Positions 50,787 to 58,331 of a stretch of DNA of 64,000 nt are shown here, piece by piece. Made by a program: the position numbers and the translations under genes. The stretch covers positions 124,001-188,000 of the forward strand of contig NZ_LIFX01000011.1 of assembly GCF_001297775.1 (NCBI RefSeq). The letters are read 5' to 3'. Under the pieces are notes generated by a model. The model was given only the letters and a program-made list of their open reading frames with translations. It ran no database searches and was not told where the DNA came from. Positions within the stretch are counted from its first letter, which is position 1; every line of letters begins with the position of its first letter. The stretch is from Trabulsiella odontotermitis (GTDB lineage Bacteria; Pseudomonadota; Gammaproteobacteria; Enterobacterales; Enterobacteriaceae).

Positions 50787-51716
50787 CTAATAGCCGCGCG
50801 CCGGGAACACCTGATTCGTCACCGGTTCCCCGCGTGCGGCGCGGCGAATATTTTCCGCGACCTGCCGGGCGGCGCTGGCAGGAATGGCGACGGAAGCCAG
50901 ATGCGGCGTGATCAACACGTTTTTCATACGCCACAGCGGATCGTCCGGCGGCAGTGGTTCGCGGTCAAACACATCCAGCGTGGCTTCGGCAATCTGCCCT
51001 GAACGCAACGCTTCCGTCAGTGCTGCCTGATCAACAATCGCCCCGCGCGACACATTAATAAACGCCGCGCCGTGCGGGAGTTGCGCCAGCCGTTCTGCAC
51101 TGAGCAAGCCTGTCGTGTCTGGCGTGAGCGGCAGCATCGTCACCAGAATGTCGCTCTGGCTGAGAAAACTATCCAGCGATTCGGGTCCGCTGTAACAGCG
51201 AATACCTGTAATCGCTTTTTGCGAGCGTGACCAGCCGCGGACGTCGAAACCCTGACGCGCCAGTTCCAGCGCGGCATACGCGCCTAATTCTCCCAGCCCC
51301 AGTACACCGACCCGGATGCCGGAGGGCTCGCGTGGATGCAGGTAATGCCAGCGCTGTTCACGCTGCGCACGCTCGAATGCCGGAATATCGCGCGCGTAAC
51401 GCAGCACGGCAAACAGCACATAACCGGCCATCATCCGCGCCATATCAGGGTCGGACAGCCGAATGATCGGGATATCCGGCAGGTCGTCGCGCCCGACCAG
51501 CGAATCGACACCCGCGCCGAGATTCACCAGCAGTCTGAGATTGCGGTAGGGCGTGAAGAAACCCTGTGGCGGTTTCCATGCCAGCGCATAGTGCACGTCG
51601 TCCGCGTTTTGCACCGTTTCGGCGCGACAGATCGTCACACCGGGCAAATACGGTGCAAGTAAAGCCGACCATTCTTCGAAGCTGTCGAATTCGCTGTAAA
51701 ACACTAATGTACTCAT
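50787..51716 (-). CDS. D-2-hydroxyacid dehydrogenase, GhrA-like
   Basis: A 309-residue NAD(P)-dependent dehydrogenase of the glyoxylate/hydroxypyruvate reductase A type. It has the Rossmann motif GVLGLGELGAYAA and the catalytic Arg (VSRGAIVD), Glu (DREPLPPDDPLW) and His (ITPHLAS). It interconverts a 2-keto acid and the D-hydroxy acid. It overlaps the end of the AroQ-like gene by 4 bp. Together with the FMN dehydrogenase at 44204-45358 it could change the stereochemistry of a hydroxyacid. It is a paralogue type, not necessarily ghrA itself. Confidence 0.88.
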   Translation of the reverse strand: MSTLVFYSEFDSFEEWSALLAPYLPGVTICRAETVQNADDVHYALAWKPPQGFFTPYRNLRLLVNLGAGVDSLVGRDDLPDIPIIRLSDPDMARMMAGYVLFAVLRYARDIPAFERAQREQRWHYLHPREPSGIRVGVLGLGELGAYAALELARQGFDVRGWSRSQKAITGIRCYSGPESLDSFLSQSDILVTMLPLTPDTTGLLSAERLAQLPHGAAFINVSRGAIVDQAALTEALRSGQIAEATLDVFDREPLPPDDPLWRMKNVLITPHLASVAIPASAARQVAENIRRAARGEPVTNQVFPARGY

Positions 51717-52162
51717 GCGGCACGCGTTCCCAGCAGACTGACCACGGCATCAATCGCCAGCTCATAGCCTGTCACGCCCAGTCCGGCAATCACACCGGTG
51801 GCGGCTTTCGACACCATGGAGTGATGGCGGAACGGCTCACGTTTCCATATGTTGCTCATATGCGCTTCAATAATCGGGCCATCAAACATCAATAACGCAT
51901 CCAGGATCGGCACTGAACTGTAGGTCAGACCCGCGGCGTTGATGATCAGCCCCGCGGCATGCTGCCGCGCTTCCTGGATCCAGTCGACCAGCACGCCTTC
52001 GTGGTTGCTCTGGCGGAAATGCAAAATAATACCGTGCGAGTCGGCGCGACGCTGGCAGCGCTCGCTGATGCTGACAAAACTGTCGCTGCCGTAGGTGCCG
52101 TTTTTATCCAGCCCGTACAAATTCGCGTTCGGCCCGTTGAGAAAATAGATCTGCTGTGACAT
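51713..52162 (-). CDS. Type II 3-dehydroquinase-like protein with altered active site
   Basis: A 149-residue protein of the AroQ fold. ATG at 52162 is used, with GGAG five bases upstream. The family landmarks NGPNANLYG, RQSNHEGVLVDWIQEA, HMSNIWKREPFRHHS and the C-terminal GLGVTGYELA are kept, including Tyr24. The catalytic Arg of the lid loop (Arg19 in the M. tuberculosis enzyme) is Asp19 here, and INPxxxTHTS is INAAGLTYSS. It is therefore doubtful as a true dehydroquinase. It sits in a catabolic cluster, so a related dehydration or retro-aldol reaction is possible. Confidence 0.82.
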   Translation of the reverse strand: MSQQIYFLNGPNANLYGLDKNGTYGSDSFVSISERCQRRADSHGIILHFRQSNHEGVLVDWIQEARQHAAGLIINAAGLTYSSVPILDALLMFDGPIIEAHMSNIWKREPFRHHSMVSKAATGVIAGLGVTGYELAIDAVVSLLGTRAA

Positions 52163-52174
52163 GCGCACTCCTGA

Positions 52175-52789
52175 TTAAACATGTGGACGCGTGGCCGCCA
52201 TGGCCGGATGCGCATCAAAAACGGCGAACCACGCGGCGGTATGCGGGTGACTGGCACGCCAGTTCAGTCCGGCAAAGCGGAAATCGAGATAACCGAGCGC
52301 ACAACCGATGGCAATGAGGCCGATATCGTCGGGTTGTTCACTAAAACCGCTGACCTGAATTTCAATGTCCGCCAGCGCGGCAGCGACTTTTTTCAGTTGC
52401 GCATCAGCCCAGTCCTGCCACTGCTTTTCGGGCGGGCGAGCGCTGAACTCGTAGCGCGCCAGCAGGGCGGCATCAATGATCCCATCCCCCAGCGCCTGCC
52501 GTGCCAGACTTCGCCAGCGTGCATCGCCTTTTTCGGGGAATAAATCGCCCTCTGCGAGCGCGTTGAGATACTCGCAGATAACCCGGCTGTCGTAGAGACA
52601 CATCCCGCTTGCGGTGCGCAGCGCGGGCACTTTGGCCAGCGGATTAAACGTCGCGATACGTTCGTCGCGCTCAATGGGATGCGCGGCAGAATCCAGTGGT
52701 TCCAGCTCATCAGCAAGCCCCAGCAGGATCGCGCACACCATCACTTTGCGTACGTAAGCCGAGGTGCTGGCATAAAAGAGTTGCATCAT
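52175..52789 (-). CDS. Glutathione S-transferase family protein
   Basis: A 204-residue cytosolic GST. The thioredoxin-like N-terminal domain has a Ser/Arg site (ASTSAYVRKV) and the cis-Pro glutathione contact NPLAKVPAL, with the DSRVICEYL loop; the C-terminal part is all-helical. Such enzymes conjugate or isomerise reactive compounds. It overlaps the quinone oxidoreductase gene by 4 bp, so it is translationally coupled in the island operon. Confidence 0.85.
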   Translation of the reverse strand: MMQLFYASTSAYVRKVMVCAILLGLADELEPLDSAAHPIERDERIATFNPLAKVPALRTASGMCLYDSRVICEYLNALAEGDLFPEKGDARWRSLARQALGDGIIDAALLARYEFSARPPEKQWQDWADAQLKKVAAALADIEIQVSGFSEQPDDIGLIAIGCALGYLDFRFAGLNWRASHPHTAAWFAVFDAHPAMAATRPHV

Positions 52790-53781
52790 GGCGCCACCTG
52801 CAGCAGCACTTTGCCGATGTTGGCGTTGGCTTCCAGAATGCGATGCGCATCGGCGGCTTGCGCTAACGGTAATGTCTGATGAAGAATTGGGGCGATTTTA
52901 CCGGCGGCGATCAGCGGCAGCAGATGTTTGCTGATGCACTGCGCCAGTCGCATTTTCTCCATTGCGCTTTTCGGGCGCAGCGTGGATGACGTCAGGCTCA
53001 GGCCTTTGCGCATCACCAGTTGCAGGTCGAGTTCAATCTTCGCGCCCTGCATAAATGAAAGGCTGACGTGACGACCGCCCTGCGCTAGCACGCTCAGGTT
53101 GCGCGCCACATAATCGCCCCCGACGTTATCCAGCACCACATCCACACCACGTCCCCGGGTTTCATCGAGAATGACCGCGACAAAATCTTCGTTGTGACGG
53201 TCGATGGCATGCCAGACACCGAGTTTTTGCAGCGCGGCAATCTTTTCAGCACCGCCTGCCGTCGCTATCACACGTGCCCCACAGCCCTGTGCGCACTGAA
53301 TGGCAAAGGTCCCCACGCCGCTGGCCGCACCGTGGATCAGCACGGTGTCGCCCGGTTGCAAACGGCCCAGTTCAAACAGGTTATGCCACACAGTAAATGC
53401 CGCTTCCGGCACGCCCGCCGCCTGCGCCAGCGGCAGGTTTTCCGGTACGCATAAACAGAGTTCGGCACGTGCAACGCAGTAGTCGGCATAACCGCCGCCG
53501 TTGAGCAGTGCCATGACTGGCGTGCCAGGCGCGGGAAATTCAACACCGGCGCCCACGGCAACCACGGTACCGGAGACTTCCAGCCCCAGCACATCGGTGA
53601 CCCCTGGCGGCACCGGCATGCCGGTGCGTTGCAGGATATCAGGGCGATTTACCCCCGCGCTGGCGACGCGAATCAACACTTCACCCGCGTCAGGCTTCGG
53701 TATTTTGCGCTGAACAAGTTCCAGGACGTCAGGGCCGCCCGGCTGGCGCGCAATGACCGCATTCATCATTTCAGGCATCAT
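52786..53781 (-). CDS. NAD(P)H:quinone oxidoreductase, PIG3 family
   Basis: A 331-residue zinc-independent medium-chain reductase. It has GVNRPDILQRTGMPVPPG, typical of the PIG3/QOR group, and the NADPH motif HGAASGVGTFAIQ near residues 150-162. It reduces quinones or enones. The gene is 6 bp after the ABC ATPase gene and overlaps the GST gene by 4 bp. Confidence 0.88.
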   Translation of the reverse strand: MMPEMMNAVIARQPGGPDVLELVQRKIPKPDAGEVLIRVASAGVNRPDILQRTGMPVPPGVTDVLGLEVSGTVVAVGAGVEFPAPGTPVMALLNGGGYADYCVARAELCLCVPENLPLAQAAGVPEAAFTVWHNLFELGRLQPGDTVLIHGAASGVGTFAIQCAQGCGARVIATAGGAEKIAALQKLGVWHAIDRHNEDFVAVILDETRGRGVDVVLDNVGGDYVARNLSVLAQGGRHVSLSFMQGAKIELDLQLVMRKGLSLTSSTLRPKSAMEKMRLAQCISKHLLPLIAAGKIAPILHQTLPLAQAADAHRILEANANIGKVLLQVAP

Positions 53782-53787
53782 CAGCGT

Positions 53788-54936
53788 TTATTCCTCTGTC
53801 GCTGCGCTGAACGCGCACACGCCTTCGTCATCAACGGTCACACCGACCAGACTGCCGACGGGCCAGCGCGTCAGCGAATTCAGCCCGGACTGGCGCGCAA
53901 ACAGCGTGGCGCTGCCCAGTGCGGGCGCATCAAGGTGCACATCGACATGATCGCCCTGAAACACATGCGCGATCACCGTCGCGCTGAACAGCGAATGCGG
54001 ATCAAGCGGCGCCAGTTGAATGTTCTCCGGACGGACGTAGACATTAAGACGTTCGCCAATCGTGGCCTGTACACGCTCCGCTGGCAGACGCAGCACGTTG
54101 CCGCCCAGCGCCAGTATCGCCTCGCCGTCGCGACCCGCGTAGCGCCCCGGCAGAATGTTCACATCCCCCACAAAGCCCGCGACGAACGGATCCGTCGGAC
54201 GACGATAAATCTCATCCGGCGTGCCAATCTGGCGCACATGCCCCGCCGACATCACCACCACACGGTCGCTCATACTCAGTGCTTCACCCTGATCATGAGT
54301 AACAAACACAGTGGTGACGCCAAGCTTGCGTTGAATCGCTTTCAGCTCAACCTGCATGGAGAGGCGCAGGTTTTTATCCAGCGCGGAGAAGGGTTCATCG
54401 AGCAACAATACTTTGGGGCGGATCACGAGGGCGCGGGCCAGCGCCACACGCTGCTGCTGACCACCAGAAAGTTCACGGGGTTTGCGATGCCCGTAACCGG
54501 CAAGTTTCACCAGTTCCAGCGCCTGCGCAACGCGTTCGGTGATCTCCGCTTTTGGCACTCCGCGCATCCGCAGACCGTAACCCACGTTTTTCTCGACCGT
54601 CATATGCGGGAACAGGGCATAGTTCTGAAACACAATGCCGATTTCACGCTGGTATGGCGGAATGTCCGTCACCAGATCACCATCGATAAAAATCTCTCCG
54701 CCATCCGCTTCGGCGAAACCCGCCATCAGATTCAGCAGGGTGGTCTTACCGCAACCTGACGGGCCGAGCAGGGTAATAAATTCCCCTTCCTCAATCATCA
54801 GGGAAATTTTGTGTAATGCGGTGGCGTCGCCAAAGCGTTTCAGTACGCCATCCAGCCGGACGGCAACGTTAGGTTTGTTCACGACAGGATGCAGCATGTT
54901 GGGCTGCTGGAACGGGGTGACTTCTGCACTTACCAT
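53788..54936 (-). CDS. ABC transporter ATP-binding protein, PotA-like
   Basis: A 382-residue ATPase that would power the importer made of the permeases at 46753-48427 and the binding protein at 48490-49521. It has Walker A GPSGCGKTT (residues 58-66), the signature LSGGQQQRVALARAL, Walker B VLLLDEPFSALD, the H-loop in FVTHDQGEA and a C-terminal TOBE domain. A GGAG ribosome-binding site lies five bases before the ATG. It is split from the other transport genes by the enzyme genes, an unusual layout. Confidence 0.93.
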   Translation of the reverse strand: MVSAEVTPFQQPNMLHPVVNKPNVAVRLDGVLKRFGDATALHKISLMIEEGEFITLLGPSGCGKTTLLNLMAGFAEADGGEIFIDGDLVTDIPPYQREIGIVFQNYALFPHMTVEKNVGYGLRMRGVPKAEITERVAQALELVKLAGYGHRKPRELSGGQQQRVALARALVIRPKVLLLDEPFSALDKNLRLSMQVELKAIQRKLGVTTVFVTHDQGEALSMSDRVVVMSAGHVRQIGTPDEIYRRPTDPFVAGFVGDVNILPGRYAGRDGEAILALGGNVLRLPAERVQATIGERLNVYVRPENIQLAPLDPHSLFSATVIAHVFQGDHVDVHLDAPALGSATLFARQSGLNSLTRWPVGSLVGVTVDDEGVCAFSAATEE

Positions 54937-55090
54937 GGAATCTCCAGAAACGGGCTATCAAATGCGTGCCTCCAGCATACTGCCTGAGCGCGCATTACGC
55001 GGTTAGTGCTTCCTGAAGCTGGTGTTTGGAAAAGTTAAAGCAGAGAGGAAAGGGCGGCCCGGGGCTTACCCCGGGTTCCCTGAGGCAATG

Positions 55091-56248
55091 TCATGCTGGC
55101 TGGCACATCCACGCCGCCAGACGGCGCAGCAGGGCATCGCAGGCGTTCAGTTGTTCGACAGCGATGAACTCATCGGGTTTATGACCCTGCGCGATACTGC
55201 CCGGCCCGCATACCACGCAGGGAATACCTGCCTGACTGAACAGTCCACCTTCGGTGCCGAATGCGACGGTACTGAACGCTTCAGACCCGGTGAGAAGCGC
55301 AATCAACCGCGCGGCGGCGCTTTGCTCCGCGGTGTACAACGCGGGATAACTGCTGAGGGGATAAAAGCGGATCGCTGTGTCGCGATTCACGGCGTGCATT
55401 TGCGGCAGCAACTCGTGTTGCGCGTAACGTTCCAGATCCCGGAGCACCTCCTGTGCGTCATCCTGCGGCAGGGTGCGTACTTCGAAGTCAAACAAACAGT
55501 CGTCAGGCACGATGTTCAGCGCCTGACCGCCCCGGATCACGCCGGTTTGCACGGTGGTAAAGGGCGGATCAAAACGTGCATCCTGATACTGCGGCGCAGC
55601 CAGTCGTTGGCCTGTCATCATGAGATGATGAATAAGTTTCGCGGCATATTCGATGGCATTGACACCCTGCGGCGCATAAGCCGAATGGCAGGCCGCGCCC
55701 TGGACTTCACAACGAACACCGAGCTTGCCTTTGTGGCCGAGCACTGGCTGCAATTCGGTGGGTTCGCCAATGATGCAGATAGCGGGTTTTTCCGGGCGAG
55801 CGGACAACACGTCCAGCAAGGTGCGCACACCGAGGCAGCCCACTTCTTCATCATAAGAAATCGCCAGATGCAGCGGTTGCGCCAGCGGCTGGGCAAGAAA
55901 ATGCGGCACCGCCGCCAGCACGCAGGCGATAAAACCTTTCATGTCTGCCGTACCACGACCGTAGAGTTTGCCCTCCCGCTCCGTCAGCGCAAAAGGAGGG
56001 ACGCTCCAGTTCTGCCCGTCAACCGGCACCACATCGCTGTGACCTGAAAGCATCACACCGCCGTTCCCTGCGGGGCCAAGCCGCGCATAAAGATTGGCTT
56101 TGCTGCGTTCAGCGTTATGGACCAGTTCGCAGCTGACGCCAAGCTCGGTTAAGTAGCGCCTGACAAAATCGATCAGCGCCAGGTTAGATTCGCGGCTGGT
56201 GGTGTCAAAGGCCACCAGTTGTTCCAGCAGTTTGCGGCTGGTCATCAT
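55091..56248 (-). CDS. Acetylornithine deacetylase-like M20 metallopeptidase (ArgE family)
   Basis: A 385-residue two-zinc deacylase. It has SGHSDVVPVDG and GRGTADMKGF metal and base residues, DEEVG, GEPTELQPVLGHKG and the dimerisation lid domain between about 185 and 290. It hydrolyses an N-acyl amino acid. It is in the island operon, 15 bp after the DUF1028 gene, far from the arginine genes, so a catabolic N-deacylation is more likely than arginine synthesis. Confidence 0.9.
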   Translation of the reverse strand: MMTSRKLLEQLVAFDTTSRESNLALIDFVRRYLTELGVSCELVHNAERSKANLYARLGPAGNGGVMLSGHSDVVPVDGQNWSVPPFALTEREGKLYGRGTADMKGFIACVLAAVPHFLAQPLAQPLHLAISYDEEVGCLGVRTLLDVLSARPEKPAICIIGEPTELQPVLGHKGKLGVRCEVQGAACHSAYAPQGVNAIEYAAKLIHHLMMTGQRLAAPQYQDARFDPPFTTVQTGVIRGGQALNIVPDDCLFDFEVRTLPQDDAQEVLRDLERYAQHELLPQMHAVNRDTAIRFYPLSSYPALYTAEQSAAARLIALLTGSEAFSTVAFGTEGGLFSQAGIPCVVCGPGSIAQGHKPDEFIAVEQLNACDALLRRLAAWMCQPA

Positions 56249-56263
56249 TGGCTCTCCTTGCGG

Positions 56264-56938
56264 TTACTCGTCACCCGGCACACCGTAGCCCGGCGCACTG
56301 CGGGGATCGAGTGCCCGGGTTAAGTAGTCCTGCATCTGCGGTTTATAGGCCTGCCAGAGTTTGCTGAGTTCATCAATGGGATCGGCGTCAGTCCAGTCGA
56401 CACGCAAATCCACAATCGGCCAGACGGGAGAATCCACAATCGACAGCGCGGCCGAATGCACCGGGCCCGCTTCACCGCCCGCCCTCAGGCCCGCCTGCAT
56501 CGCGGCAATCAGCCTGTCGGCAAGATGCCCTGAGTGGTGTTCGAAGGCGTGAACCATCGCGGTAATCACATCCTGATTCGCCAGCAGATTACCCGCCGCC
56601 ACGCAGTTTTCCCCTGACAGTGCATGGTTGATACCGAGCGTCTTTTCACCGCTGTAGAACGCGCTTTTCCCCTCGGGCGTGAGTACGGTGACCTGCCGGT
56701 ACATGTGATAGTCATCAGTATTCAGCCCATTCTTCAGCCCGGTTTCGGCGGAGTCGCCCTGTTGCAACCGATCAAGAATGCGCGGCCCCAGCGCCGGTAA
56801 GGTGATGTTCTGGGTCGATACCGCGCCGACGTTGCTACGCAGCCAGGGGCAGCGCGCGCCCACCGCGATACTGGAAGAACTGATAGCAATACCCATCTGG
56901 CCGGTCTGCGCGCAGCGCCCGACAATCGATAACGTCAT
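56264..56938 (-). CDS. DUF1028 family protein
   Basis: A 224-residue protein of the DUF1028 family, related to Ntn-hydrolases. It opens MTLSIVGRCAQTGQMGIAIS and keeps the SNVGAVSTQN and ALSGENCVAAGN segments. The family is often found beside peptidases, amidases and RidA proteins, but its reaction is unknown. It lies between the RidA-family and ArgE-like genes on the minus strand. Confidence 0.88.
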   Translation of the reverse strand: MTLSIVGRCAQTGQMGIAISSSSIAVGARCPWLRSNVGAVSTQNITLPALGPRILDRLQQGDSAETGLKNGLNTDDYHMYRQVTVLTPEGKSAFYSGEKTLGINHALSGENCVAAGNLLANQDVITAMVHAFEHHSGHLADRLIAAMQAGLRAGGEAGPVHSAALSIVDSPVWPIVDLRVDWTDADPIDELSKLWQAYKPQMQDYLTRALDPRSAPGYGVPGDE

Positions 56939-56954
56939 GATTTTATTCTCCTGC

Positions 56955-57377
56955 TTACGATTGCCAGTCGTCCGGGATCACAGCGATAACATCAATTTCC
57001 ATCAGCCATTCCGGCTGACCAAGCCCGGAAATCACCAGCCCGGTCGAGATCGGATACACGCCTTTCAGCCATTTGCCAACGACCTGATAAACCGGCTCAC
57101 GATAGCGGGGGTCAATGATATAGGTGGTCGTTTTAACGATGTGTGACAGATCGCTGCCTGCCTCTTCGAGCAGTTGCTTAACGTTCTTCATCGCCTGTTC
57201 TGCCTGTGCCGCCGGATCGCCCAGCCCTATCAGATTGCCGTCGAAGTCAGTCCCTATCTGACCGCGAACGTAAACGGTGTTACCTGCACGAACGGCCTGG
57301 CAAAGATCGTTGTCCAGCGACTGATTCGGGTAGGTGTCTTTCGTATTGAATTTGCGAATGCGGGTATGTGTGCTCAT
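56955..57377 (-). CDS. RidA-family protein without the catalytic Arg
   Basis: A 140-residue YjgF/YER057c/UK114 protein, first gene of the minus-strand island operon. RidA hydrolyses reactive enamines and imines, using a conserved Arg in the PxRxxVxV segment. Here the segment reads YPISTGLVIS, so the Arg is missing and the protein belongs to the Rid subfamilies without proven deaminase activity. It is 16 bp before the DUF1028 gene. Many catabolic operons carry such Rid proteins. Confidence 0.88.
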   Translation of the reverse strand: MSTHTRIRKFNTKDTYPNQSLDNDLCQAVRAGNTVYVRGQIGTDFDGNLIGLGDPAAQAEQAMKNVKQLLEEAGSDLSHIVKTTTYIIDPRYREPVYQVVGKWLKGVYPISTGLVISGLGQPEWLMEIDVIAVIPDDWQS

Positions 57378-57394
57378 GTTTGCCTGCCTGTTAA

Positions 57395-57417
57395 AGGAAC
57401 TTCCTGTAGGTATACCT
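57395..57417. promoter_or_regulatory. Palindromes AGGAACTTCCT and AGGTATACCT before the island operon
   Basis: AGGAACTTCCT (57395-57405) and AGGTATACCT (57408-57417) are perfect palindromes 18-40 bp before the RidA-family start. The second resembles GntR-type operators. They may bind a regulator of the island operon. Confidence 0.4.
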
Positions 57418-57471
57418 TTTCCATGAATAGCACGTAAAACAACATAATCCGAGGCTTTAGTTTAGAAAAAG

Positions 57472-57516
57472 CGAACCCCCCGGCATAACGCTGACGGTTT
57501 CCCCCCGGGGGGGAAA
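57472..57516. promoter_or_regulatory. C/G-tract palindrome in the divergent intergenic region
   Basis: TTTCCCCCCGGGGGGGAAA (57498-57516) is a perfect odd palindrome centred on a G. A second C-run (57475-57481) about 20 bp upstream could pair with the same G-run, giving two exclusive structures. It lies between the divergent island and PTS operons. Confidence 0.45.
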
Positions 57517-57645
57517 TTATTTATTTGTTCCGATCTCTCCCCTGTGCTCAAGTATATATATGACAGAAACAGACTCTTTTTCTCCGTCGACAGTAAAAAC
57601 CGTGCCGGACGGAATGGAAAAATTAACTGCATAGCGAGATACCCA

Positions 57646-57993
57646 ATGGATAAAAGTGAACAGATTAATAGCGTGGCAATGAATATTATTATGGAAGCCG
57701 GGGATGCCCGGGCATTAATCACGGATGCGTTATTAGCCATAGAACAAAACCATTTCACCGAAGCAGACGAGAAGATTAGTCAGGCACAGAAGAAAATCAC
57801 CATTGCCCACAGTAATCAGACGGATATTGTCCAGAGCGAGATCCACGGTGATGTTTTTCCTCCCTCATTATTATTTAACCATGCGCAGGATACGTTAATG
57901 ACGATTAACAGCGAGCTGCTTATGAGCCGCCATCTGTTAAAAATCTTCCATATGCTGGATAAGCGTTTAAGTCATCTCGAACAGCAAAATTGA
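57646..57993 (+). CDS. PTS lactose/cellobiose-specific IIA component
   Basis: A 115-residue cytosolic phosphocarrier of the Lac family. It forms a helical trimer that passes phosphate from HPr to IIB. The phospho-accepting His79 lies in NHAQDTLMT, and the metal-site segment HSNQTDIVQ is present. ATG at 57646 is chosen because family homology begins there; the frame is open 34 codons further upstream. It starts the PTS operon: IIA, HPr, enzyme I N-domain, IIB, IIC, glucosidase. Confidence 0.92.
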   Translation: MDKSEQINSVAMNIIMEAGDARALITDALLAIEQNHFTEADEKISQAQKKITIAHSNQTDIVQSEIHGDVFPPSLLFNHAQDTLMTINSELLMSRHLLKIFHMLDKRLSHLEQQN

Positions 57994-58055
57994 CAGTGGT
58001 ACGGCGCTAAAAATCCTTATCAATAAAATGTGTAATTCAGCGACAGGATCTTTCA

Positions 58056-58313
58056 ATGGAACAATTTCAATACACTATCGGTGACGCCCTCGGTATTCAC
58101 GCCCGCCCGGCAGGGTTGCTGGTTCGTTTAGCCATGAACTATCACTCTGAGCTGCAAATTGCCCGCAACGATAAGCAGGCCAGCCTGAAAAAGATCTTCA
58201 CCGTCATGGGGCTGAACGTGAAATGTGGCGATACGGTGACCATTTGCGCCAGCGGGGATGATGAGCAACAGGCCATCGCTGCGCTGCACGACTTTTTCTG
58301 CCAGCACCTCTGA
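58056..58313 (+). CDS. HPr-family phosphocarrier protein
   Basis: An 85-residue second HPr. It has the phospho-His15 in GIHARPAG and the KKIFTVMGLNVKCGDTV segment of the fold. An extra HPr inside a sugar operon suggests a dedicated phosphate path to the neighbouring IIA. The Ser that is kinase target in Firmicutes has only a loose counterpart (Ser43), so Ser control is unlikely in this organism. It is 19 bp before the enzyme I fragment. Confidence 0.9.
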   Translation: MEQFQYTIGDALGIHARPAGLLVRLAMNYHSELQIARNDKQASLKKIFTVMGLNVKCGDTVTICASGDDEQQAIAALHDFFCQHL

Positions 58314-58331
58314 CATTCGCGAGGAAAAATC

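Noticed and set aside
53629..54759. A 376-codon open frame on the plus strand opposite the ABC ATPase gene
   Set aside because: The minus-strand frame carries all ATPase motifs; the plus-strand frame is rich in His and Arg, as antisense shadows are.
41810..57600. A second copy of the tRNA-Asn 3' end as an attachment site for an integrative element
   Set aside because: I found no direct repeat of the tRNA end and no integrase gene, so a site-specific integration is not supported.
57544..57645. N-terminal extension of the IIA protein
   Set aside because: The extra 34 residues are not IIA-like, and family homology starts at the ATG at 57646.
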